A stretch of 64,000 nt of DNA from DATJMJ01 sp035503915 (GTDB lineage Bacteria > Actinomycetota > Acidimicrobiia > Acidimicrobiales > Palsa-688). Below, piece after piece: positions 17,565-25,984 of the stretch. The notes below the pieces were generated by a model. That model was not told where the DNA came from and made no database searches. It worked only from the letters and a program-made list of their open reading frames with translations. Numbering within the stretch: position 1 is the first letter of the stretch; each line of letters starts with the position of its first letter. The DNA is taken from contig DATJSU010000029.1 in assembly GCA_035503915.1 (NCBI GenBank), positions 62,001 through 126,000 of the forward strand, read 5' to 3'. A program made the translations under genes and the position numbers.

Positions 17565-18623
17565 TTAACGATCGTCCGCCCCGTCGTCACGGTGCTGCAA
17601 GTCCTCGACGACCCATTCGGGGCCAAACTTCGTTGCATTGGCCGGGTCTGTCCTGCAGTCCGGCTGAGGCACCCGGCGCGCCTCTCGCACCGTGGCGACC
17701 CAGGTCCCGAACCGGTCGGTGTACAACTGAGCTCTCCCGTCGCCGAGATCCGACCCTTGCCGGCGTACCGCCAGAAGCTCCCAACCAACTTCGCTAAGTA
17801 CCGCTTTCTCGAGTGCTTGCTGAGCGGGCGGGCCTAAACAGGCCGAGCCCCGTAGGAACGGCAAGGCGGCGCCAATGTCGCCGCTATGGGCCACCACTTG
17901 CTGCAGGAGGGGCCGCTCCGCGAAGGCCCAGAGCGTGGCGTCGGGGAGGAATATCGCTGTAGGGGCGAAGCGGTGCCCTCCCGTGTGGCTGGTCCTCCAG
18001 GTGCGTACCTCGGCGTCAGGGTGGGCCACGGGCTCAACAGCTATTGAGCTCGCCAACCCTGTTCCCTTCGAGCCGCAGCAGACGTCGCGACGCCCGTGCG
18101 TGCATATGAGCAAGTCAACGACCCGCGTTGGCTCGGCGGTGGCACGAGGCGGCACGGCTAGGCCCGGCGCCGCAGTGGGCGCAGCGACCGCTTCGATCAA
18201 CGCAGTGGCGGCGCTCGCAAGGGCACTCGCTGGGGCGACAGTTTCAGAACGTTCAAGCTTGTCTGCCCACTGAGGCTTATCTTGCGCCACTGAGGCCTGT
18301 CCGCTGGGCTGCCATCGTCGCTGGTAAAGCACCAAGTGCCGCTCGTCTAGTGCGGCCGTTGCGGCTGTGGCGGCCCCGGGACCGCCGTCGCTGCCAACGC
18401 GAGAAACGGCCTGGAGGCGCAAATTGGCCGCTGCGGCGACGAGGGCAACGTCTTTGAGCTCGGGAATTTCTGCGATGTCGGCAGGCCAGGGCATCGGCGT
18501 CTCGACGAGCAGGAAGCCGCTGTAAAACCCCGCAGTGCCTATTGGCGAGAGCTGCTGGCTGCGCGCCCAATCGCTGCATGTGAGCACGCCTTTGCTCGCG
18601 TCGCCTTGCTCGACCTTGGCCAT
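17565..18623 (-). CDS. Sucrase/ferredoxin-like (thioredoxin-like Fe-S) protein
   Basis: This 352-residue protein of the Suc_Fer-like family carries CTHGRRDVCCG in its C-terminal half, the 2Fe-2S-type cysteine pattern of thioredoxin-like ferredoxins. It is followed by RTSHTGGHRFAPTAIFLPD, a hallmark of the family. The N-terminal part has CSDWARSQQLSPIGTAGF, also family-typical. I chose the ATG at 18623 (MAKVEQGD): the open frame extends further upstream but would overlap the CHAP gene over nearly 400 bases. It lies 14 bases after the stop of that gene on the same strand. The physiological role of this family is unknown. Confidence 0.82.
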   Translation of the reverse strand: MAKVEQGDASKGVLTCSDWARSQQLSPIGTAGFYSGFLLVETPMPWPADIAEIPELKDVALVAAAANLRLQAVSRVGSDGGPGAATAATAALDERHLVLYQRRWQPSGQASVAQDKPQWADKLERSETVAPASALASAATALIEAVAAPTAAPGLAVPPRATAEPTRVVDLLICTHGRRDVCCGSKGTGLASSIAVEPVAHPDAEVRTWRTSHTGGHRFAPTAIFLPDATLWAFAERPLLQQVVAHSGDIGAALPFLRGSACLGPPAQQALEKAVLSEVGWELLAVRRQGSDLGDGRAQLYTDRFGTWVATVREARRVPQPDCRTDPANATKFGPEWVVEDLQHRDDGADDR

Positions 18624-18637
18624 TGTCCTATTTAGGC

Positions 18638-20122
18638 CTATGGGGCTGCGAACGCGTAAATCGGCACCCCATTCGCGAAAAACGACTGGGCCGGTAGATA
18701 TGGGCCGTTGACGAGCACAGACGTCCAGCCATGAGGCCCAGGCCCGGCATCTCCTTCGATGGTGTCGATCTCGCCGTCGGGCCAGACCTGCGCGACCACC
18801 CCCATATGCGGGGAGGTACCGACGTTTTGCGGCCCGGCCCCATAAAAGACCAGGTCGCCCGCAGACGGTCGCTCCCTGGGCCCCAGAGTCCTTGCGTGCG
18901 CATGCGCCCACTTGTACACATCCCCAACGAAAGCCAGCCGGGGCACACCGATGCCCGCTTGTTCCCAGGCCCAAGTAGCAAAAAGCGCGCACCATTGCTC
19001 GCAAGGGCCATACGGGTTGCAGTAGTTGGCCCCACCTCGACTTGGCCCAAGCTGGCTCAGCGCAACCTTCACTACCCTTTGGCCTGTAGGGCTTGCCGGA
19101 CCGGGATGAGTAAGGCTAACCGAGAAGCTCGCAGCATCGAGCAACCAATAGCCTGGGCCCGCGGGGTCAGCGACGATGGTGGAGATTGGCGGCTGCGGGT
19201 AGGCGGAATTGTCCTCACCTAGGTACGCCGCATCGCCAAACCCGTCAACTTCGCCGTTCCCACACACCAACCAATAACCGTGCCCATCGGGAGTGACGGC
19301 TATACCAGACACGGGCGGGTGGCCGCGCATGCCCCCTAATCGAGGTGCGTCTCCGTAGGGTATAACCTCCCCACCTCCCTGGACGAGCCAGTACCCACGC
19401 CCGTCGTATGACGACGCTATTGCGACGACGGGGATGTTGTGAAGGTTGGTAGCTCCGAGAGAGCCGTAATAGCGAGCGTCCCCAAACGAGTAGACCGCCC
19501 CATGAGAAGTTACCATCCAATAACCGCCCCCATCAGGCGTGCGAGCGAAACCTACTATGGGGTCAGGCACTTTCGTGGTGAGGGTGGGAGACCCGTAATA
19601 ACGGGCATCGCCAAAAGTGAACACTCCACCGTCCGCTCCGACTAGCCAGTAGCCGCGTCCGTCGGGGGTCGCCGCCATAGCAACGATCGGCGAGCGGAGC
19701 CGCATGCTCCCGGCGCTCCCAAAATATCCCGCGTCGCCAAAATGGAACACTCCCCCGTCTGCTCCTGCGAGCCAGTACCCAAGCCCATCGGGCGCTGCGG
19801 CCATGGCTGTGATGGGCGCAGCGAGCGCCGTGCCGAGAGGGCTGCCGAAGAACTGCGCACCTCCATAACCGAGCACTCCACCATCTCTATACGTTCCTTT
19901 GTCTTGCAGGACACGAAGGGAAGCGACTGGAGAGAGGTTCCGTCCCCCCGAGGGCCGGTCGGGCTTGCGAGGAGCGATGCGAGCATCCTGTGCTCCCGCC
20001 GCCGTCGACCCAGGAACGACTTGAGCAGCGCCGCATATACAAGCACAGCTACAGAGAACCAATTTGAAGATGTTCTCGGCTCGTTCCCTCCTGCCGCCTT
20101 GCACAGAGACGATTTTTAGCAC
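18638..20122 (-). CDS. Secreted repeat protein with C-terminal CHAP peptidoglycan-hydrolase domain
   Basis: This 494-residue protein has a hydrophobic N-terminal segment (FKLVLCSCACICGAAQVVPG) that suggests export. It then has about six imperfect repeats of roughly 45-50 residues with the core GYWLVGADGGVFTFGDARYYGS, between about residues 80 and 350, probably a beta-propeller-like fold. The last 140 residues fit a CHAP amidase/endopeptidase: the Cys in EQWCALFATWAWEQAG, the His in SPHMGVVAQV, and an acidic residue in GEIDTIEGDAG. It probably cleaves or binds cell-wall peptidoglycan. The repeats are common in Acidimicrobiia proteins. Their ligand is unknown. Confidence 0.83.
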   Translation of the reverse strand: MLKIVSVQGGRRERAENIFKLVLCSCACICGAAQVVPGSTAAGAQDARIAPRKPDRPSGGRNLSPVASLRVLQDKGTYRDGGVLGYGGAQFFGSPLGTALAAPITAMAAAPDGLGYWLAGADGGVFHFGDAGYFGSAGSMRLRSPIVAMAATPDGRGYWLVGADGGVFTFGDARYYGSPTLTTKVPDPIVGFARTPDGGGYWMVTSHGAVYSFGDARYYGSLGATNLHNIPVVAIASSYDGRGYWLVQGGGEVIPYGDAPRLGGMRGHPPVSGIAVTPDGHGYWLVCGNGEVDGFGDAAYLGEDNSAYPQPPISTIVADPAGPGYWLLDAASFSVSLTHPGPASPTGQRVVKVALSQLGPSRGGANYCNPYGPCEQWCALFATWAWEQAGIGVPRLAFVGDVYKWAHAHARTLGPRERPSAGDLVFYGAGPQNVGTSPHMGVVAQVWPDGEIDTIEGDAGPGPHGWTSVLVNGPYLPAQSFFANGVPIYAFAAP

Positions 20123-20324
20123 GCAGTCCTCGAGCGGGCCGTTCTTTCGGGGCAGGTTTGTGGTATTTGCGTTGGCGGTTCAGCGAAGCCAGCGCTAGCG
20201 CCGTCATGCAGCAGGGTCAGAGGGCGGCGAGCAGAGGGGGTGGGAGGCGAGCTTGGCTGGCGGGCACTAGCGTTGTGCCGGTGGCTAGGACCTCGGTCGA
20301 AACGCGCGCGCGACTAGGGGGCTG

Positions 20325-21854
20325 GTGAACACATACATCGTGCGGCCCCGCAAGGTTGCCGATGCCCTCCCAAAGGAGGAGCAGCTGGCCTGGCGGCTGG
20401 CGGAGGTGGCGACCGAACCTGCGCCCCTCGACCGTGAGGTGGCCGATATGGTGGCGAACCGCCTGATAGATGATGCCGCGGTAGCTGCCGCTTCGCTCTC
20501 GCGCCGGCCCGTAGCCAACGCCAGGGCCCAGGCCCTCCCCCACCGCCTCAAGCCTGGGGCTTCGATCTGGGGGTGCGCCTATGTCGAGGAGAGAGCGCGT
20601 GGTGACGGAGAAGGGCGTAACGCCGCGCTGACCTCACCCGAGTGGGCAGCGTGGGCGAACGGGGTCGCCGTCAGGGAGCTCGACTACCACGACACCTACC
20701 TTGCGGCCGAGTACTCGCACCCGGGGGACAACATCCCGCCCCTTCTCGCCGTGGGCCAGCACATGGGGCGCAACGGCGAGCAATTGGTGAAGGCCGTCGC
20801 TGTCGCTTACGAGGTGCAGGTGAGCCTGTGCCGGGGGATCTCGCTCCACACCCACAAGATCGACCACGTCGCTCACCTCGGCCCCTCCGTCGCCGCCGGC
20901 CTCGGGACGCTCCTCGAGCTGCCGAAAGACGTCGTCTTCCAGGCGATCGGCCAGGCGCTGCACACCACGACAGCCACCCGCCAGTCCAGGAAAGGGCAGA
21001 TCTCTTCATGGAAGGCCTACGCGCCCGCGTTCGCGGGCAAGGTTGCCATAGAAGCCGTCGACCGAGCAATGAGGGGCGAGACCTCCCCCGCCCCCATATA
21101 CGAGGGCGAGGACGGCGTGATCGCCTGGCTCTTGGATGGGCCGGAGGCGTGTTACGAGGTGCCCCTGCCGGGGCCGGGCGAGCCGAGACGGGCTATCCTT
21201 TCCACCTACACCAAAGAACATTCCGCCGAGTACCAGGCCCAGGCCTTCATCGACCTCGCAAAGAGGCTACGGCAACGGCTCCCGGACCTCGGCGCCATCC
21301 GGAGCGTCACGATCAGCACGAGCCATCACACGCACAACGTGATCGGGACCGGTTCCGGGGACCCCGAGAAGTTCGACCCAGGAGCTTCCAGGGAGACGCT
21401 CGACCACTCGCTGCCCTACATTTTCGCTGTGGCTCTGGAAGACGGCACTTGGGACCACGCTGCGTCATACGCGCCCGAGCGAGCTCGCCGGCCCGAGACC
21501 GTGGAGCTGTGGCGCAAGATTTCGACGGAAGAGAGCTCCGAGTGGACCAAGCGCTATCTTGCCGCCGAGGCCTTCGGGGGCCAAGTAGTCGTCGAGCTGA
21601 GCGACGGGAGCCGGCTCGAGGACCAAATAGACGTCGCAGATGCTCACCCGCTCGGGGCTAGACCGTTTGCGCGAACGCAGTACTTGGAGAAGTTCCACAA
21701 GTTGGCAGCCAGCACGGTCCCCGACGACGAGCAGCGCCGCTTCCTCGGCCTCGCCGGGCGCCTCGTCGAGCTGAGCGCAGACGAGCTCCGCCGGTGCAGC
21801 TTTGCGGTCCCGGGCATCCCCGGGCCCGAGGCCGGAGCTAGCGGCCTCTTCTAG
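20325..21854 (+). CDS. prpD: 2-Methylcitrate dehydratase (MmgE/PrpD family)
   Basis: This 509-residue MmgE/PrpD protein dehydrates 2-methylcitrate in the methylcitrate cycle, which disposes of propionyl-CoA. Typical segments are ANGVAVRELDYHDTYLAAEYSHPGDN, SLCRGISLHTHKIDHVAHL and TATRQSRKGQISSWKAYA. The GTG start is preceded by AGGGGGC. The stop is directly followed by the ATG of prpB (TAGATG), and prpC overlaps prpB, so the three form one operon in the order D-B-C. The upstream 200 bases, shared divergently with the CHAP gene, should hold the promoter. No prp regulator gene is adjacent. Confidence 0.92.
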   Translation: MNTYIVRPRKVADALPKEEQLAWRLAEVATEPAPLDREVADMVANRLIDDAAVAAASLSRRPVANARAQALPHRLKPGASIWGCAYVEERARGDGEGRNAALTSPEWAAWANGVAVRELDYHDTYLAAEYSHPGDNIPPLLAVGQHMGRNGEQLVKAVAVAYEVQVSLCRGISLHTHKIDHVAHLGPSVAAGLGTLLELPKDVVFQAIGQALHTTTATRQSRKGQISSWKAYAPAFAGKVAIEAVDRAMRGETSPAPIYEGEDGVIAWLLDGPEACYEVPLPGPGEPRRAILSTYTKEHSAEYQAQAFIDLAKRLRQRLPDLGAIRSVTISTSHHTHNVIGTGSGDPEKFDPGASRETLDHSLPYIFAVALEDGTWDHAASYAPERARRPETVELWRKISTEESSEWTKRYLAAEAFGGQVVVELSDGSRLEDQIDVADAHPLGARPFARTQYLEKFHKLAASTVPDDEQRRFLGLAGRLVELSADELRRCSFAVPGIPGPEAGASGLF

Positions 21855-22793
21855 ATGCTCCACAGCACGGCCACTGCCAGCGAGCGGCGGCGCGCCTTCC
21901 GAGCGGGCCTCGGCTCCGGGAAGCTGCTGCGTTTCCCGGGCGCCTTCAACGCTCTTTCAGGGATGTTGATCGAGCGGCTGGGTTTTGAGGGGATTTACAT
22001 TTCGGGGGCCGTGGTGTCGGCTTCGCTCGGGTTACCGGACATCGGCCTCACCACTCTCACCGAGGTGGCCGGTGCCGCGCACCAAGTAGCGCGAGCCAGC
22101 AACCTTCCCGTCCTCGTGGACGCCGACACAGGCTTCGGCGAGGCGCTCAATGCGGGCCGGACCGTGCAGGTACTGGAAGAAATCGGGGCCTCTGGGTGCC
22201 ATATCGAAGACCAGGTCAACCCCAAGCGCTGCGGTCACCTTGACGGGAAGGAGGTCGTCAGCGTGGCGACAATGTGCCGTCGCATCAAGGCGGCAAGCGG
22301 GGCGCGGAGCGACCCGAGCTTTGTCATATGCGCCCGCACCGATGCGCGTGCTATGGAAGGGCTTGGCAGCGCTATCGACAGGGCAAAGGCGTACATAGAC
22401 GCAGGAGCCGACATGATCTTCCCCGAGGCGCTTGCGGGGCCCGCCGAACTGGAGCGGTTCCGGGGGGCAGTCGACGTACCGCTCCTTGCCAATATGACTG
22501 AGTTCGGCAAGACTGACCTCCTCGGTACGGCGAGGCTCGCCGCCATCGGGGTGAACGTCGTGATCTACCCAGTTACGCTGTTACGGCTAGCCATGGGAGC
22601 GTCAGAGCGCGGCTTACGGGAAATCGCGACCTCGGGGACTCAAGAGGCATTGGTCGGGCAGATGCAGTCGCGCTCTCAGCTCTACGACTTACTGGGCTAC
22701 GACGACTACACGCGCGCCGATGCGGAGATCGCGCAGGTCTTGGCGCTGGAAGAGGCAGAGCGGGGCGGGGCGGGAGAGACGGGACAACCGTGA
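21855..22793 (+). CDS. prpB: 2-Methylisocitrate lyase
   Basis: This 312-residue isocitrate-lyase-superfamily enzyme cleaves 2-methylisocitrate to pyruvate and succinate. Its catalytic loop reads NPKRCGHLDGKEVV, with the KRCGH motif, preceded by the metal site VDADTGFGEALN and IEDQ. The C-terminal LYDLLGYDDYTRADAEI is typical of PrpB. The ATG immediately follows the prpD stop, and the 3' end overlaps prpC by four bases (GTGA). Confidence 0.95.
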   Translation: MLHSTATASERRRAFRAGLGSGKLLRFPGAFNALSGMLIERLGFEGIYISGAVVSASLGLPDIGLTTLTEVAGAAHQVARASNLPVLVDADTGFGEALNAGRTVQVLEEIGASGCHIEDQVNPKRCGHLDGKEVVSVATMCRRIKAASGARSDPSFVICARTDARAMEGLGSAIDRAKAYIDAGADMIFPEALAGPAELERFRGAVDVPLLANMTEFGKTDLLGTARLAAIGVNVVIYPVTLLRLAMGASERGLREIATSGTQEALVGQMQSRSQLYDLLGYDDYTRADAEIAQVLALEEAERGGAGETGQP

Positions 22794-23911
22794 GCACCGA
22801 AGAAGTCAGGCGCGGGCTCGCCGGGGTCGTAGCCGACACCAGTTCGATCTCAGTCGTCGACGAGCAGTCGGGGTCCCTCCTCTACCGCGGTTACCCGGTG
22901 CCCCAGCTCTCCGAGTCGCGAAGTTTCGAAGAAGTGGCATACCTGATCTGGCATGGCGAGCTCCCGACGAGCGAAGAGCTGGCGCTCTTCATGGACGAAG
23001 AGCGGACCAGGAGGCAGGTCCCGGCTGAGCTGTTCGAGGTGACCTCGCGCCTCCCGTTGACATGCCACCCGATGGACGTCCTTCGCACAGCGACAAGTTT
23101 CCTCGGTGCTCAGGCGCCGCCAGGCGAGGCGGACGACATGGGCCATTCGGTGGATCTATGGGCCAAATTGCCAACTGTCGTCGCCGCCGAACAGCGCAGG
23201 CGAAGAGGGCTCGAGCCAGTCCTGCCGGACGAAAACCTTTCGTTCGCTGAGAACTTCTTCCACATGTGCTTCGGCTCGGTGCCCGACGCTGAGGTCGTCC
23301 GCTCCTTCGAGATCTCCCTCGTACTTTACGCAGAGCACGGGTTCAACGCATCGACGTTCACAGCGCGGGTAATAACGTCTACCGGGTCTGACCTCTTTTC
23401 GGCTGTCACAGGGGCGATCGGTGCGCTCAAAGGACCCCTCCACGGTGGTGCCAACGAAGCCGTCATGGCGTTGTTCCAACAGGTGAAAGACCCCAACGGA
23501 GCCGACGCCTGGTTGGGCACCGAGCTCGCGGCCGGGCACAAGGTGATGGGCTTCGGCCACCGTGTTTACAAGCACGGCGACAGCCGGGTGCCGACAATGC
23601 GGGGCACGCTCATGAAGTTGGCCGCCCGCAGCGAAGAAGGGGCTTCTCTCATGGCGGTTTATCAACGCCTGGAGCAGGCGATGCTGGACAAGAAGGGCCT
23701 CTACCCAAACTTGGACTACCCTTCGGGCCCCGCCTATTACCTGATGGGTTTCGACATCCCCACGTTCACCCCGATCTTTGTCATGAGCCGTGTCACAGGC
23801 TGGACGGCTCACATCATGGAGCAAAAGGCGAACAACGCCTTGATCCGTCCCCTCTCGAGCTATATCGGCCCTCCACTGCGGGCCCTGCCGGTGCAGCCGA
23901 CGGGGAAGTAG
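22790..23911 (+). CDS. prpC: 2-Methylcitrate synthase / citrate synthase-like
   Basis: This 373-residue citrate-synthase-fold enzyme condenses propionyl-CoA with oxaloacetate. Catalytic His residues are visible in LHGGANEAVM and GFGHRVYKHGDSR, and the Asp region reads YPNLDYPSGPAYYLMGF. The position at the end of a prpD-prpB-prpC unit favours methylcitrate synthase over the TCA citrate synthase. The GTG start overlaps the prpB stop, so it is translationally coupled. Confidence 0.93.
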   Translation: MSTEEVRRGLAGVVADTSSISVVDEQSGSLLYRGYPVPQLSESRSFEEVAYLIWHGELPTSEELALFMDEERTRRQVPAELFEVTSRLPLTCHPMDVLRTATSFLGAQAPPGEADDMGHSVDLWAKLPTVVAAEQRRRRGLEPVLPDENLSFAENFFHMCFGSVPDAEVVRSFEISLVLYAEHGFNASTFTARVITSTGSDLFSAVTGAIGALKGPLHGGANEAVMALFQQVKDPNGADAWLGTELAAGHKVMGFGHRVYKHGDSRVPTMRGTLMKLAARSEEGASLMAVYQRLEQAMLDKKGLYPNLDYPSGPAYYLMGFDIPTFTPIFVMSRVTGWTAHIMEQKANNALIRPLSSYIGPPLRALPVQPTGK

Positions 23912-24040
23912 GCAGCAATACTTAGCAGCCAGCCAGCGTTCCTCCATCGCCTGCGACGGCGTAGTGGGGGCGAAGCTGGCCCCGCTGGCCCCGGTGGTGA
24001 TGGGCCTGGGGGCTCGCTGTCCCAAGGCGCGCCCCCGTCG

Positions 24041-25945
24041 GTGGCCGGAACGCCCGCAAACGGGACCGGGGAACCGGCGACGGAGGAGGAAGAGGGCGCC
24101 GCTCCTGGGCCGCCCTCGGCGCAGCCGAGGGATCCAAAGAAACCGAGCCATACGAGGAACAAGCTGGCTTGGCCCGAAGTCGCCGCTGTCTTTGTACTTG
24201 CGGTCGGCCTGACAATGGCCCTCTACCACGCGGCCACCCTGTCACCCCTCACGACCCAGGTGGGCGGGGCGGGCGACGCTGACGAGTACTCGTGGTTCCT
24301 TTCCTGGATGCCGTACGCACTTGGCCACGGCATGGACCCCTTCATAAGCAGGTACGTCAACTTCCCCGGCGGGGTCAACTTGATGTGGAACACCTCCGTG
24401 GCCTTGCCGAGCTTTTTGATGTCGCCGGTCACGGTGATCTTTGGCGCCGCCTTCTCCTACAACGTGTTGTTGATGGCGGGGCCCGTGGGGGTGCTCACCT
24501 GCAGCTACATCGCTTTCCGGCGCTGGACGGCTCGCCTCCCAGCGCTCGCCGGGGCATTGGTAGTCGCCTATTCGCCTTACATGGTCGCCCAGTCGGCCGG
24601 CCACCTCGCCCAGGTGCTTATCACGAGCGCGCCCGTCTTCTTGATCCTTCTCGACCGCGCCCTGGTGGTCCAATCAGGGCGCGCTTGGCTGGACGGCATG
24701 TTGCTCGGCCTGCTGGCTTGGGCGCAGTTGCTAACAAGCGAGGAAGTCCTCCTCATGGAAGCCGTTGTCATTGCCGGAGGCCTCGCCGCCCTATGCGTGC
24801 TCGGCTACCTCGAGGTGCCGCGGCGGCTACGCTACGCAGGCACAGCAGTGGGGGTGGGCGGAGGCACCTTTGCGCTGCTGTCTGCGCCGTTTATCGCGAT
24901 CCAGTTCCTCGGCCCCTACCGGGTCCAAAACCCGCACCCGCCGAACGTGTACGTGAGCGACCTGATGAACTTCTTTGTCCCCACGAACATCACCAAGTTC
25001 GCGCCGGCCGCGGCGATCCAGATCAGCCACCACTTCACGGGCAACGGTTCTGAGGACAACGCCTACATAGGGGTACCGCTCCTCTTGTTCATCTTGGCCA
25101 CCTTGGTGCTCGCGCGCAAGCGCACGGTGACATGGGTAGCGCTCGTTTTTGCCTTGTGCGCGGCCGTCTTCTCCATGGGCCAGACATTGCACATCCACGG
25201 CCGCGTGACGGACCACAAGCTGCCCTTTTACTATCTCGCGAAGTTGCCCATCGTGCACAACGTCTTACCGGACCGGTTCGCTTCCATGATGACGGTCGGC
25301 GTCGGGCTCTTGGTAGCTCTCGGGTGTGACGCCCTGCGGAGGCTCAAATTGCCCTTCGCAGTCCTAGGCTGGGCGCTGAGCCTTGTCGGGCTCGTCGCCC
25401 TGTTCCCGATAACTGACTTTCCCGCGGCGTCGAGCCCGACCTACACGGCGTTCTCGAGCGGGTTGTCCTGCCCAGCACGCCTCGACGGTGCCGGCCGCCA
25501 CCCGCCGGTGGCGCTTGTCCTGCCGGTTTCCAACGAGATGGACCTTCGCTGGCAGGCCGAGACGAAGTTTTGCTTCGTCATGCCGACCGACACGGGGATG
25601 ACGGGTACAAATTCTGGTGACGTGCAAAATGTGCCGGTTTTGTTTCGCATCGCCAACCAGCTCATGCCCATGCCCGCCCAAACTGCGGCTGATCGCACTG
25701 CGGCGGCGGCGCAAATCCAACAGCTGCATATTTCTGAGATCGTCGTCGCCCCCGAGTTCCCGACGTCCCCGCCTTGGACGCCCCCGGGCCAGGCCCAGGC
25801 AGTGGCGTGGGTGACCTGGCTTCTCGGCGAGCAGCCGTTGCAGAGCAAAGACCCATATATAACCTATGTTTGGAAAGACCTGCCTCCGCAGAGCGAAATA
25901 GCTTCCGGTGACTTTGCCACTACCGGGCCGGGCGCGCCCAACTGA
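24041..25945 (+). CDS. Polytopic membrane protein, GT-C-like, function unknown
   Basis: This 634-residue protein has a Pro/Glu-rich cytoplasmic N-terminus (about 45 residues), about ten to eleven membrane segments, and a C-terminal extramembrane domain of about 170 residues. The first outer loop contains GDADEYSWFLSWMPYAL, with acidic residues where GT-C glycosyltransferases keep their catalytic Asp/Glu. The arrangement resembles YfhO/GT39-type proteins. It is convergent with the GGDEF gene (39 bases apart) and 130 bases after prpC, so it may use its own promoter. Start is uncertain: GTG 24041 is the first reasonable codon. Confidence 0.75.
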   Translation: MAGTPANGTGEPATEEEEGAAPGPPSAQPRDPKKPSHTRNKLAWPEVAAVFVLAVGLTMALYHAATLSPLTTQVGGAGDADEYSWFLSWMPYALGHGMDPFISRYVNFPGGVNLMWNTSVALPSFLMSPVTVIFGAAFSYNVLLMAGPVGVLTCSYIAFRRWTARLPALAGALVVAYSPYMVAQSAGHLAQVLITSAPVFLILLDRALVVQSGRAWLDGMLLGLLAWAQLLTSEEVLLMEAVVIAGGLAALCVLGYLEVPRRLRYAGTAVGVGGGTFALLSAPFIAIQFLGPYRVQNPHPPNVYVSDLMNFFVPTNITKFAPAAAIQISHHFTGNGSEDNAYIGVPLLLFILATLVLARKRTVTWVALVFALCAAVFSMGQTLHIHGRVTDHKLPFYYLAKLPIVHNVLPDRFASMMTVGVGLLVALGCDALRRLKLPFAVLGWALSLVGLVALFPITDFPAASSPTYTAFSSGLSCPARLDGAGRHPPVALVLPVSNEMDLRWQAETKFCFVMPTDTGMTGTNSGDVQNVPVLFRIANQLMPMPAQTAADRTAAAAQIQQLHISEIVVAPEFPTSPPWTPPGQAQAVAWVTWLLGEQPLQSKDPYITYVWKDLPPQSEIASGDFATTGPGAPN

Positions 25946-25984
25946 TGAACTGGGCCGCGCAGGGCACTGCGAGCCGCTGACGGT

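Noticed and set aside
18624..19004. Upstream extension of the sucrase/ferredoxin-like gene.
   Set aside because: It overlaps the CHAP domain of the neighbouring gene on the same strand in another frame and lacks family similarity; the ATG at 18623 begins the conserved part.
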